64,000 nucleotides of DNA from Dryomyza anilis (taxonomy: Eukaryota; Arthropoda; Insecta; Diptera; Dryomyzidae). Position numbers and translations under genes: made by a program. The notes under the pieces are model-generated. The model saw only the letters and a program-made list of their open reading frames with translations. It was not told where the DNA came from and ran no database searches. This document shows positions 32,820-44,678 of this stretch, piece after piece. Location: contig OX638132.1 of assembly GCA_951804985.1 (NCBI GenBank), forward strand, positions 22,201,989 through 22,265,988, written 5' to 3'. Position 1 is the first letter of the stretch. Every line of letters starts with the position of its first letter.

Positions 32820-33258
32820 ATTTTTTTTTTTTAAATTTCGTTTTTCAAAAAAAAAGTTTTTTTCGAAAAAATTTTCTAATTCTATAAAACTCATTTTTTT
32901 CGAAATTTTTTTTTCGGATAATTTTTTTTTATATTTTTTTTTTCGGTTTTTTTTAAATACAATTTTTTGCATCACCTCTTTTGCGAATTATTTTCTAATT
33001 TTTTTTTTTTTGAAAATTCATAAAACAATATTATATTCATAAATATTATGAACAAATTCATCAATATGACGATTCATATTCATTGTATTGAAAATTTTGT
33101 TCTTCACTATGATGTTCGATAGTATTAATAATTTCACATATATAATGAATGTATTCATCAATGTCATTTAATGAACCGTGGTATCAATATGATGGTAGTT
33201 AGTGAAACAATTCATAATATTTATGAATAAATTAATCATATTGAAGATTTTTTTCCTA
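32820..33258 (-). mobile_element. MITE of the CACAGAAAAAA family, decayed
   Basis: The right end read on the minus strand is TACATAGGAAAAAAATCTTC followed by aatatgattaatttattcat, a decayed version of the left end at 22931. Inside are attcatcaatatgacgattc, caccatcat-type words and the same atgaaccgtggtatcaatat (cf. 23025). The left part (32820-33015) is a poly-T/ttcgaaatttttt zone, as in the 22933 copy. Confidence 0.6.
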
Positions 33259-34541
33259 TGTATAGAGGCATTTACAATATTTTTTTGCGATTTTTTAAAC
33301 TAAAGTTCATAAATTCGAGATTTTTAATCTCGGACTTGGTTCTCGAATCTTGTCTTAACTTTTTCAATTTTAGAGACAAGATCTACAGTGATTTAAATTG
33401 TCTCGTCTGCATCACTAGATTAAGCAAGTCTGTGTTTAAATTAAAAATCAGAATGTTTAATTAAAAATGATACAGTTTAAAAATAACATTTGAAACTATT
33501 GTTATGTTTAATTGTTCTCAAAATAGTATTAAATAATGAATCTAAATTAAAGAAAAATATTTGAGAATCATTTATGTTTTTTGTTTTTTATGAATCATAA
33601 TCCTGATTTTATGCAATAATCGAAATCATTAATGAAACACTATGATTAATCGATTAATTAATTGAAACGAATTTAATTCGATTTTAGTAGAAAAATATTT
33701 AAATTTCGATCAAAAGTAAATTTCGTACTTGGCCCAGAGTTGAGTACTATTGGCGTAAGTCTGGGCCAACTTTGGGCCGATCGTTTTTTCCTACATGGAA
33801 TGGCCGATAAATGTGGAATATTTTTATAATTTTATTATAAAGTTCAAATAATTTAAAATGTCAAATTAGTTGTTTTCTTTTAATTTGCGTTTAAATTTTA
33901 TTATTTCACTTTCAATATTTTGTATTTAAATTTTTCTATTTCGCATTTTATTTTTTATCTTTGCCTTTTAACATATTTTTTTTTTATGTTTTACATTTTA
34001 AAAATTCTGTCACATGCAGCTGTTTGGCGTAATATTTTTTCCGGCCAATTAGTTTAACAACTTTTATTAGTTGTTGTTATTATTTTTGTTGTTTTATTAT
34101 TGTTGCCATCGCGCTTGTTTTGCGCACACAAAGTTTAGCTGCAGTTGGCAACTTTGGCCACGCTGACATTTGCATAGCTTGATGCCAAAAAGAGCGCGCC
34201 ACAAACTTCTTTTGTGACATCATTTATGAAATGTCAAAAAAGTAATTAAAACAAAGATGTCGGAAGCGCCACACCATTTGGTTGCAATGCGTTGACATTT
34301 CGAAAAACTTAAAAAAAAATAACAATTTAAAATATTTCGCGCACAGGATGCGGAAGTAGTTAAACTTTTTCTTTGAAACAACTTGGTTGATAAAAGCAGA
34401 TGCATCAATGATTGTGTCAGCTAAAACGTTCAACATACTTAAACAGAATCGGCACAATACCGAGTTAAATTTGAACAAAAAAAAAATTATTCTAATCAAT
34501 TTTCACTTTTCAACTTTAAAGAGTCATTAATTACTCAAATA
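33259..34541. other. Non-coding stretch
   Basis: At 33730-33782 an inverted pair TTGGCCCAGA/TCTGGGCCAA with tttgggccga is visible and may be a relic TIR. 34010-34240 is a less AT-rich single-copy patch (ccatcgcgcttgttttgcgc, gttggcaactttggccacgc). No gene supported. Confidence 0.4.
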
Positions 34542-34867
34542 GCGTCGGTAGCTCGTCTGGTTAGTGCGTTGGACTACGAGCGAAAAGGCGCTGATGCGTT
34601 CAACTATGAGCCAAAAGGTCCGCGGTTCGATCCCCAACGACTGCCACCATCTTTTTCATAGACAAATTTTTCTATGCGACGCTACTTCTCGGCAGTAAAT
34701 GGCAAACCTACGAGAGTAAAACATTGCCTATGAAAAGCTCTCACCCGCCGTTCGGATTTGGCAATAAACTGTAGTTCACACCAATTTGTGTACAAATATA
34801 ACAAGCACAGCTCAAATGCTGACAGAGCTCGGCTGAAGTTGTATACAGTTGTATATTGTTATAATAT
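34542..34867 (+). mobile_element. tRNA-derived SINE, copy with duplicated anticodon arm
   Basis: The head resembles a tRNA-Arg(ACG): A-box-like TAGCTCGTCTGG at 34549-34560, GTTGGACTACGAGC, and B box GGTTCGATCC at 34624-34633. Between the boxes a ~31-bp stretch is doubled: tgcgttggactacgagcgaa, then tgcgttcaactatgagccaa. This lengthens the A-B spacing to about 75 nt instead of the 44 nt in the copy at 49962. The tRNA-unrelated body has CTCGGCAGTAAATGGCAAAC, aaagctctcacccgccgttcgga and cacagctcaaatgctgacag; the end is an ATA/ATT-rich tail. Confidence 0.85.
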
Positions 34868-35541
34868 CTCAAATAAGATTTTAATTGCATTATAAACATT
34901 ATTATAATGACAGTCAAACCTTGTGTTTAGTTTAAATATATTTATGTTTACACTGAATAATTGCAATTGTTCTTGCTAACATATATATGTTTGAATGTGA
35001 AATAAATTTAAAACAAAATTGCGGAAATAAATCAAATTTTAGTTAAAATTTACAATTCCCAACAAAAAGTTAATATTAATTAAATATCGGATTTATAACA
35101 TATTTAAATTTCAAATTGAAATGTTTACGAATAACTTGCATTCAATACCTATTCATCTTTTCGATTTATGTTAAAAACTTAACCAAAAATTTATAATTTT
35201 CACAAAAATTATTAAACAAATTTTTTATTATACTCACTGTAAATTCAGATTTTCGTAAATATTTACTAATATTTAATAAAAATTTAAGTTTCTCTAATAT
35301 TTATAATATTCATAAATAAAATAAATAGTGTCATCAAATTACTGAAAGGATTAGAAAGGATAGAAAAACTGTATTAAAAAGAATGCAAAAATGTCTTTAA
35401 AATGCATTAGAGTATATATAGTTTTTTTTTCTCTCTTATTGGCACAGTATGCAAAAAACCTTATGACAAAAATAATATATTGGAATTAAAATTTGACACA
35501 ATATTAAAACAAATACCAGGAATATGTCTTGAGATCACATA
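34868..35541. other. AT-rich non-coding stretch
   Basis: No repeat or ORF recognised. 35230-35320 is rich in aatatttataatattcat-type words. Confidence 0.35.
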
Positions 35542-36194
35542 ATATCGTCACTTTCATGCAAAAGAAGCGAATGTGCATTTTTAAAAATGTTGGGAAATCC
35601 AATTTTTAAGTTTGAAGTGCTTTTAAAATTAGTGCTTTAAAAATTAGTGGTCTGAAGGTATTTATTGTTTGCTTTTAAAGCACCTATCGATCTGCATCAT
35701 TAATTAAAAATATTTTGTCAAACATTAATTTACCATTTGTTATTTGCAGGAAAAAATGATTGGCAAAATATTTTTAAATAATGATGCCAATCGATAGGTG
35801 CTTTAAAAACAAACAATAAATACCTTTACACCACTACTTTATCTTGCACCAATACAAAATTATAGCAAAAAAATGAAGAAATTGGAAAAAATGAAAATCT
35901 TGTCATGCCAAAAGGGCGAATCTTTTCGTTTTTTTGCTATAACTCTTTAATGGTACAAGATAAAATAGTGATGTAAAGGTATTAATTGTTTGTTTTCAAA
36001 GCACCTATCTGCATTATTAATTACAAATATTTTGCCAAAAATAATTTCCTGCAAATTTGTGGCTAGAAATATCCAACAAAATGACACGTGATTTTGGCAC
36101 ATCATACTTGAGGATAAACTACATTCAAAAATGTACAAAAACACAATTGTCAAAAAATTGCGCATTCACCCCTTTGGCATGATAGTGACGATAT
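35542..36194. mobile_element. Foldback-like element with ATATCGTCACT ends, copy 1
   Basis: The left end ATATCGTCACTTTCATGC and the right end, which reads ATATCGTCACTATCATGC on the opposite strand, bound 653 bp. The interior is a chain of alternating direct and inverted modules: aaagcacctatcgat.ggcat, tcaccactattttatcttg (as ccactactttatcttgc), caataaagagttatagcaaa-like and atgccaaaagggcgaatct. Each module recurs inverted, so the element can fold on itself. No ORF. A larger relative is at 40848-41727. Confidence 0.8.
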
Positions 36195-36319
36195 GTATTT
36201 GGTTTATATCTAAAAGCAAATGTATTTTTTTTAACACATGTCTATGAAAAATAAATATATTTTGTATATATATATATAAACAACCAGATATTTGTAGAAA
36301 AATAACTATAACTATAAAA

Positions 36320-36440
36320 TACACTGCAAATGTAATAATTTTTACTATATAATGTGCTCATTTCATAGAAAATGTAGTAAAAGTAAAATTTTCAACACAA
36401 GTACAAAATTACATTAACATTTACTACATTAATTTTATCG
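36320..36440. repeat. TGTAGTAA satellite relic
   Basis: Words actgcaaatgtaataatttt, gaaaatgtagtaaaagtaaa and acaaaattacattaac match the 24470-25290 array. Confidence 0.45.
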
Positions 36441-36519
36441 CAGTACCTACTTTAAATTAAATTAATAGACAAATATATAAAATACTCATAAATATTTTTA
36501 AAAATTAATAGTTAAGTGA

Positions 36520-37932
36520 ATCTTATATGCATTGCTTAACTTTTGCTTCCACAACAGCTGGCAACCCTTCATAGGCTGTCTGTGCGAAGATTAGCACAGT
36601 CAAAGTTTGGAATAATTACGAATTTTCTAAGAAATGCTACAGCAACATTGATAGAGACTTTGTAAGTGTGAGAAAGAGAGAGAGAGTATTCATGCGAAAA
36701 CTAAGTAAAAGTCGTGCCAAAAACTGTGAACTACACTCGGTGCAAAGCGCTTTGAGCATCAAGAGCTGCCAGCACACTGACGGCTATGCTAGTAAATGTC
36801 TATCTATGTAGAAAAGTCTCTCTGTCTGTCTGTCTGTCTGTTTGTCTCAGACATTTGGTACATAGAACAGACACTTCTAAGCGCCTGACGCACTTTTGCA
36901 ACAACTTTAATTGAAAATGCAGAAAACTTTGAAATTGCTTTTACATAATTTTAGAAAATACATATTTGAATTGGAAATACTTGAACGCTTTACCGGAGGG
37001 GTGAGAGAGAGAGATTATTAGTGAGTAAGTTCGTAAGTTTGTGTGGTTTTTTTAGTTTTAAATAACCAAAATATAAAATTTATTTAAGTTTATGCTTCCA
37101 AACCACTTGAACTTACATAAAAGCTAATTTAATATTACGAAAGCACTTGACAAAATCATTCCATCATAACAAGAAGAATATGCACATCTAAGTGGCTAAT
37201 TCAATAATAAATGTTTACAAATCAAATTAATGTCTGATCATAGAGAAACTTTCAATTGTACTTTTCCGCTACTAAAATAAAATCCCCTGCTCCGCAAGCA
37301 GCTTTCTTATATTCTACATGCAACAAAGAGCACCACTTTACCTAAGTTGCAACTCTTAGCGCCAATTCACTTAAGTTGTTTTCTTCAACTTCAAACTACT
37401 CCATCAGCATCGTTCTTTTTCCATGCACAAAACTTAAGTTCACGTGTAGATTTTAAAGCTGCAACTTAATTCATTTTTATCATTTAAGTTCATTTATTTT
37501 CATTTGTCGCATTTTGTTGTTGTCACCACTGATACTTTAAAGCTGCTTAGGCCACTTTATTTTTTATTTTTTGCGGCTTTTGCCGTAGAACTTTGTAGGC
37601 ACTTAAGCTTTGAGAGACTCACATACATATGCATGTGTCGCACACACACACACTCTCTCATTCACACTTGAATTAAGCTCAACTTAGAAGAAAGTTTATG
37701 CGTGCTCATGTTTTACATATGCGGTGAGTTGTGAACTTTTTAAATGCTTGTAAGTCACAATTTTGCTGCGTACACTTAAATATTATAATTTTAATTAAAG
37801 TACACACTCACAATTTAATTACAAAATGTGTAAGTATTAGTATTAGTAAAAATTATAACATTTTCATTTCAATTATTGAATTCAAATTTTTTTTTTTATT
37901 AATGTTTTTCATGTTCAATATGATGTTCTTAC
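36520..37932. other. Less AT-rich, apparently single-copy DNA with microsatellites
   Basis: Contains a GAGA run (36668-36690), a CTGT tetranucleotide run (about 36820-36846), another GAGA run (37000-37015), a CACA run (37640-37655) and repeated cttaagtt words at 37130-37500. No long open frame. It is the longest stretch in the right half without a recognised transposon, and a plausible place for regulatory DNA or an upstream exon. Confidence 0.45.
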
Positions 37933-38108
37933 GCTCGAATCACACGATTGAATAAACAGTCAACTTTTAAATCAATTTTCAAAACAATTTAAATATCAAT
38001 CGTGTGATTGCCTTATTTTCCATACAAAAATTGGGCAATCACACGGTTGATATTAAAATTATTTGAAAATTGAAAATTGAGTTGTTTATTATATTGTTTG
38101 ATTCGAGC
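37933..38108. mobile_element. 176-bp nearly complete palindrome (MITE)
   Basis: GCTCGAATCACACGATTGAA on the left is mirrored by GCTCGAATCAAACAATATAA on the opposite strand of the right end. The arms of about 80 bp match imperfectly along their whole length and meet at ATCGTGTGATTGCC / GGGCAATCACACGGTTGAT. Non-coding. Confidence 0.75.
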
Positions 38109-38191
38109 TTTAAACGTCAAATTTACAAACAAACATTTGTCGCTATTTACACATTTGAGTATTTTAAATTCGTAAAAGATTGTTTTAATGT

Positions 38192-38345
38192 GCTGATCTT
38201 CCATCTCTTTCTCGCACATTGCTCAGTGCGCTGAATGATCTTCCGTCTCTTTCTAACACTTTGCTTAGTGCTCAGAATTATCTTGCATCTCATTTATTAT
38301 TGTTGATTGCTTGCACTATGGGGCAAATTACATCTTTTCGTAACA
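38192..38345 (-). mobile_element. LTR fragment, same family as 53916-54445
   Basis: On the minus strand it starts TGTTACGAAAAGATGTAATT and continues through gccccatagtgcaag, acggaagatcattcagcgca and gagaaagagatggaagatca, the first ~150 bp of the LTR. The rest is missing. Confidence 0.75.
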
Positions 38346-38599
38346 ATACTGATAACTACGACACATCAATGTTATGAATGCATTTTTAATTTGATGAATG
38401 ACCAAAAAGGGTTTTCAATATGATGAAGTGTATGTGAAAAATACATTTTAGACATAAAATACAACAAAAATGTCACTCATAAACTTTTATCCGGAATTTT
38501 TTTAATATATTTTGGTTTCTGAAAAAAAAAATTGGGACCAAATTTTTTTTAATAAATTTTTATTTATGAAATTTTTTTTTTTGGAATTTTTTTTATATT
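38346..38599. other. CACAGAAAAAA-MITE-like relic and homopolymer-rich DNA
   Basis: 38370-38440 carries atgttatgaatgcatttt and tttcaatatgatgaagtgta as in the 22933 MITE, but no clear ends. 38500-38600 is poly-A/T. Confidence 0.4.
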
Positions 38600-39288
38600 T
38601 TGGTTTCTAAAAAAAACACGGAAAAACACGACAAAACACGAAAAAAACACGACAAAACTCGAAAAAAGCACGGAAAAACATGAAAAAGCAAGCGAAACTT
38701 GAAAAATAATAGCGGAACCATTAAGATTTTTCGAACCAGAATTGTTATTAAAAATGTATTGAACCGGAACTGGAATCGAAACATATATATTTTTTCTGGT
38801 TGGAATCGATACCGCTATTTTAAAAATATCGGAACCAGAACCTGAACAGATATTATAGTCCCTGTCAGGTAATGAAAAGAACCGGAATCGGAACCGTTAT
38901 TAAAAATTTATGGAACCGGAATCGAAACCCATTTTAATTGTTGATCGAAAGCGGAATCGGAATTTTAAAAATCTTTGAACCCGAACCGGATCCAATATTC
39001 CAATAGGTTTTAGTCCCTGTAATAAATAATTCAAAAATTAAGTTTGATACTGTTTTATTCTCTTAAATATATAAGTAAAACTAAAACAACAGATTTTTAA
39101 GAAAAGGTTAAAATATCACGAAATTTTTATTTTATAAATGAAGTAAGGGTTTCTTTAAATTGAGGAAGAAACTATAAAAAAAAATCTTTTTGGAGGCACG
39201 GACACGCACAGCACGAACGGAGATTTGCACGCACGAACTCAGATTTTCGGGCGTGACACAAAAAAAGCACGGCACGCGTCCATCTCTA
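38600..39288. mobile_element. hAT-type MITE (TAGAGATG family), left end lost
   Basis: The right end read on the opposite strand is TAGAGATGGACGCGTGCCGT. The interior matches the complete copy at 43663-44456: cacgaaaaaagcac words on the left, a ggaaccggaatcggaacc tandem zone at 38700-39000, gtttgatactgttttattctc, then gcacgaacggagatttg and gcgtgacac near the right end. Confidence 0.75.
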
Positions 39289-40847
39289 GAGTAAAATACG
39301 AAGGGGTTCTAATTCGCAAAATATAATATACAATTTCATTCATAAAATATTTACAATATTTTCCATTAAATATTTTGTAATTTATTTAATCTATGGGCAC
39401 AATCGATAAAAATTCACCTATTTTTGGGTAGAGCAAAATTTGCATAATTTGTAAAGCACTTATGCAATATTTTCTAAATATGACAATAACATATGTCTCA
39501 TATCTCATGTTTCATATCGTACCTATTGATTTTCGAAATAGATAAAAAGTAAAATTCTTTACCTCGAACTTAGATACTATATCTATGAACATAATAATTA
39601 CAAAATAGTTATTAATGAGCTGCAAACAACAGCTAATAGCATTTTGATTTAAAATGAAAAACAGTTTATAATTTCAGAAACATAAATTACATAAATTGTA
39701 TTGTTCTGAAATTCAGTGAATTTTCATAAACGACCAAATACATATATCATATAATAAAAAGCATAAAATCACAATGAATTCAATGAAGCATTAAGTAAAA
39801 TAAATTAAAATTCGAATTTCTGTACTACTGCGTCTGCTGTATTAATATTATTCCCACTCTTTGCTCCATTATTGCCCATATAAGATTTATGAAATTCCCA
39901 TCGGAAGTCCATAATCATGTAATAAATTACAGCTTTTTGGGTGGCGGCAGTCAACAGCAAATTTTTCCCATATGTGGTCATGGGAGAATTTTTTTCATAT
40001 ACTATATACGATTTTTTAAAAGGCCCCCTGCAGATTTTACTCTTGCAAAATTTCATGCGTATTCAATTTCAAAGGATTATAAGAGCATTAAGAGAACAAG
40101 TTGGAGTACCAATGGGGTCAGTTTGCAGTGGCGCAGTGTAGGATGCTGTGAGGGAGGCTCTGAAACTGATAAGCAGTATAAAATGAGGGTGAACTAAAAT
40201 GTAAAAAAAAAAACGTATAAAACACACATTCCTGGCATTGCTTCTTTCGAAAGCACTCATTTATGGGCTCTCGTGTCCGGTCGCCTGTGCAAAAAGAGTT
40301 CTTGCCCATAAATTTTCTTATCAATGCGCCTGATAAGGTGGAAAATTTTTGCAGCTTATGTGACTAATAAAATTGGCCAAACTACTGGGACAGCTGGTGG
40401 TGTCAGATGTGAGTTTACTTTGTTGGCAGCACAGTGTGGAAGTTGACTGCTTTGGCTGACAAATTCGAAAGTTGTTTTTTTTTCTAGGTTAAATTGTATG
40501 ATAAATTTTTATTATTAAATGTTTTTACGATAAAAGCAACAAAATACAAATTGTTTTTTTTTTAATATCGATTTTGAAAATGCATTCAATTTTGTATTTG
40601 AATAACAAAGATTGGTTTGAAAATGTTGAATGTAATTAAAAAGTAATAACAATATAATCAATCAATCAGATTGTATTAATGTGTAATCATAATTATATTA
40701 TACAGCTGCATAAGTTAATTTTATCATTATTATGTTTGCAAACAAACATAGCTTTTTAATTGCGTTTAAGTAAAATTATGCTTGGAAGAAGAATCAATTT
40801 GTTTTAACACACTTATTTTATTAAAAACAAACAAAAAAGACAAAAAA
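39289..40847. other. Unrecognised stretch with overlapping small open frames
   Basis: 39800-40330 has open frames of 62-102 codons on both strands (for example minus 40056-39805 and plus 39889-40197) with no motif I recognise; one plus-frame reads RALREQVGVPMGSVCSGAV before a stop. Composition is more even than the surroundings. It could be a decayed gene or transposon remnant. I call no product. Confidence 0.35.
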
Positions 40848-41727
40848 TCCAATCGATATTTGTTTTAAAAACAAACAATTAATGCTTTTACACCACTATT
40901 TTATCTTTCACCAATAAAGAGTTACAGCAAAGAAACGAACAAATTTGAAAAATTGAAAATCTTGTCATGCCAAAAGGGCGAATCTTTTTGTTTTTTTGCT
41001 ATAACTCTTTATTGATGCAAGATTAAATAGTAGTGTGAAGCTAATAATTGTTTGATTTTAAAGCACCTATCGATTGGCATCATTATTTAAAAATAATTTG
41101 CCAAACATTTTTCTTGCAAATGTTAAAAATTTAAAAAAAAATAATGTTGCCAATCGATAGGTGCTTTAAAAACAAACAATTAATGCTCTTTACACCACTA
41201 TTTTATATTGCTCCAATAAAGAGTTATAGGTCAGAAACGAACAAAATTGAAAATCTTTTCATGCCTAAAGGGCGTTTTTTTGCTATAATTCTTTGTTGGT
41301 GCAGGATTAAATAGTAGTGTAAAGGCATTATTTGTTTGATTTTAAAGCACCTATCGATTGACATCATTATTAAAAAATAACATTTTTCTTGCAAATGATA
41401 AAAATTGAAAAAAAATATTTTAAAATAATGTTGCCAATCTATAGGTGCTTTAAAATCAAACAATTAATGACTGCATACCACTATTTTATCTTATATCAAT
41501 AAAAAGTTATGGCAAAAAAAACAAAATATTCGCCCTTTTGGCATGACAACATTTTCAATTTTTCGAATTCACCATTTTAGTTTTGTCTTTTGTGGCTAAA
41601 AATATCCAATAAAATCACACACGATTTTGGCACAGTATACTTGAGGAATAACGACATCCAAAAATGTAAAAAAACACAAGTGTCAAAAATTACAAATTCG
41701 TCCCTTTGGCATGATAGTGGACGATAT
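40848..41727. mobile_element. Foldback-like element, copy 2 (expanded)
   Basis: The right end on the opposite strand reads ATATCGTCCACTATCATGCC, as in copy 1. The left end is not found. The module series aaaacaaacaattaatgc, caccactattttatctt, ccaataaagagttata and aagcacctatcgattggcat appears three times in one orientation (40875, 41165, 41445) and inverted in between (40990, 41280), giving an alternating hairpin chain of 880 bp. Confidence 0.8.
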
Positions 41728-43004
41728 TAGTTATACACTTTTACAAGTACTACTTATAACAATCTTTTCTGAGAGAATCAATAAAATAATGTTTCGTGCT
41801 TTTAAATAAATACAAAAAATTAAATTTAAACAAAGATTTGTACCAAAATTTTGAGGTTTTAAACATTATTTAAATATAAATATGTTTAAGATTAAATGTA
41901 AATATGTTTAAGATTAGTACTAAAAAAAATCACTGATTTAATTATAAATTTCAACAATGTGTAAAAAGCAATTAATTGCAATATTGCTAAGTAGATATTT
42001 TTTAATTAATTATCTGCTGCTCATTCATTGTATTTATTCTGTTTTTAATTGCAAAACTATTCTAAGCAACGCAGAAAGACGAAAGCAATCTTTTGCGGAA
42101 ATACAATAGCGATGGGCGTGCGTCTCAGTCGTTGACCCCATTTTGCACGCGCGTAACGCACGGAAGACGCACGGCGGATAATTGGCTCGCAGCTGTTATT
42201 GCCCGATGAAAATGTCAGCAACAAAAACCACGCAGTCGTGTGTAAAAATCGAACTTTTGAACGAGTGTTATAAAAATCATCATCAACAGCAATTTTATCA
42301 CAATTCTACATTTATATATATTTTTTAATTGCTATTTGTAGCTGTTGCTCGCTTTTTAATTAAGCAACAATGGCATTTTGAGCAATAGCAGTAGTACCAA
42401 CAGCAGAAGTACCAACAGCAGTAGTACCAACAGCAGCAGCATCATTCGCCGCATTCAAGGCAGACAAACAAAGACAAAAAGATAGACAGACGAAAAGGAT
42501 GTAAGGATGTCAGCCTGGAAGCCAGACATAAAGTCGGAAAATGAACAAATGAACGACGAACGATGGCGTAAACGATGCAATGACTAAATGAATGAATGCA
42601 TTTTTCTATGAATGCCAACATCTGACGAAGCGTATATTCAATGAAAGCTTGCAATTTATTTGCTGCAGCAACAGCTCCTTTAGTTGTTTTTGCTGCCGTT
42701 GTTGTTCTCGATTCTCGGGTTTTTTTTCAGGATATATTCGTAATTGTTCATTTTTAATTTGCTGTTGTTTTATAATTGTTTTTTAATTTAGTTGTTTTTG
42801 TTCTTTATTCTCATTTTGGCAATGGTTCTAGTTTTTTTTTGTTTCTAATAAATATTGATTTTCTAATATATTAAAATTATCTCGGGATCAAATCGCGCTA
42901 ATACCAAACATACAAAACAGAAAATGTATTTCCTAAACAGCACTAAATTCCGGCATATATTGGCAAACATTTGAAAAAAAAACATCATAAAACATCTCAT
43001 CCTG
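41728..43004. other. Mostly single-copy DNA with a less AT-rich island
   Basis: 42055-42560 is the most GC-rich part of this region (acgcgcgtaacgcacgg, gacgcacggcggat). It includes three tandem 15-bp units agtaccaacagcag(n) at 42393-42437 and a CAG-rich run. No open frame over 70 codons fits a protein. It could be an upstream exon or an enhancer; neither is shown. Confidence 0.4.
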
Positions 43005-43367
43005 CACAGAATAAAAAAATTTCATACTATTAATGAATTTTTTCATCAATGTTATGAATTTATCCTTACGACTCAACCAATCACCAAACTCATCCCATTT
43101 ATGAATCGTTCATAAAACCGTAATGAATAAGTTCATAATTTTTTGATGAACGCATTCATAATATTTATGAAAAAGTTCATGGTATTTATGAACTTTTAAA
43201 CTATTTAAAAATAAAAAAAAAAATCTGTTTTTTTTTTATTTTCTTATACTCTTTTTTTATTTTATTATATTATTTTTTTTATTCTATTTAATTATATTAA
43301 TTTGTTTTCTCTCAAATTGTGCGATTCGAATATACAAAAAATAATTTAAAATTATAATGATATATAT

Positions 43368-44678
43368 TGTTACGAAAAGAGGTAATTTGCCCCACTGTGC
43401 AAGAGTAAATGAGGCGGAAGACAATTCAGCGCACTAAACAATGTGTTAGAAAGAGACGGAAGATCATTCAGCGCACTAAGGCGATGTGCGAGAAAGAGAT
43501 AGAAGATCAGCGCATTAGAAAGACATATGTGCGAAAAAGATGCCAATAGCATTCACGAAACGAGTAGAAGGTTCACGAAGCATGTCGAAACGTTTCGAAC
43601 TGTTGCATGCAGTATATAAGGGCGCCGCTTCTGAGGCACAGCACTTCAGTAGTGATTGGAATTAGAGATGAGCGCGCGCCTGTATTTGATGGCACGGACA
43701 CGCACGAACACGAGCCCGACGACTAAATTTAAAGGCAAGCACGAGGAGCATGAGGAGCACGATAAAACACGGGATATAGAAAGACACGAAGAAGGAAGAA
43801 AATTACGAAAAAAGCACGGAATCATGTGAAAAACTAGGCAAAACGTGAAAAATAATATTAACAAAAAGTTCCGGTATTTTGCGGTCCCAAGGCTTGGACT
43901 AAAACACTTGGAATATCGGTGTTGGTTCTCGTTTCGAAATTTAAAAATTAGCGCTTTCGGTTCCAACCAAAGAAGGGTTCCGATTCCGGTTTCACACATT
44001 TTTTAAACCGGATTTAAAAATTAGTGCTTCCAGTTCCGATTTCGGTTCCAACAAAAAGAAAAGGGTTCTGATTTCGGTTTCATACATTTTTTAAATCGGG
44101 TCCGGTTCTTTATGGTCCCTTATTATAAATAATTAAAAAAATAATTTTGCTACTGTTTTATTCTCTGAATCGGAATCTCTCTGGAATCGGAACCTGCCGG
44201 GGACCGCAAAGATCCGGATTGGAACCGTAATTGAAACCGTTTAGATTTTTGGTACCGAAATCGGAACAGTTATTAAAATAGTGTGGAATCATTACCGACA
44301 TTGCAAAGTGTGTTTGTCTCTGGTTAAAATACTACGAAATTTTTATTTTCTTATTTTAGAGGCACGAACACGCACGGGCACTCAACAACTAGCACGCACG
44401 GAGATTTGTACGCACGAACTCAAATTCGGGCGTGACACGAAACGCTCCTATCTCTAATTGGAAAGTGGTCGAGTGCATCTCGTTGCAGAACGGTGGCAAG
44501 TTAAATTGTCGACATGCAGCAGTTGTTAGAATTTTTTATTAGTTAAGTTGTTTATTAAGGTGAATTAATAAAGTTAATTGTTGTAATTTAAACCAAATAT
44601 AACAGTGTTTTTATAGTGTACACAATCCAGAGATACGAACTTGTTGAACAGTTTTCCGTAGACTGAATTTTCGTAACA
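43368..44678 (+). mobile_element. Solo LTR interrupted by a hAT-type MITE
   Basis: Starts TGTTACGAAAAGAGGTAATT and ends ATTTTCGTAACA. It carries cagcgcactaa and gaaagag words twice, TATATAAGGGCGCCGC (TATA box) at about 43613-43628, cacttcagtagtgattgg (likely start site) and aataaa near the 3' part. It matches 53916-54445 along its length once the insert at 43663-44456 is removed. The flanking 4-mers are atat and ataa. No internal retrotransposon sequence remains, so it is a solo LTR. Confidence 0.85.
43663..44456. mobile_element. hAT-type MITE (TAGAGATG family), complete copy
   Basis: Ends TAGAGATGAGCGCG and, on the opposite strand, TAGAGATAGGAGCGTTTCGT. The flanking octamers ATTGGAAT and ATTGGAAA match at 7 of 8 positions, and the undisturbed LTR at 53916 shows one copy of this word, so the target duplication is confirmed by comparison. 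The interior has cacgaggagcatgaggagca words, a ggttccgattccggttt tandem zone on alternating strands, and cgcacgaactcaaattcggg. 794 bp, no transposase. Confidence 0.9.
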
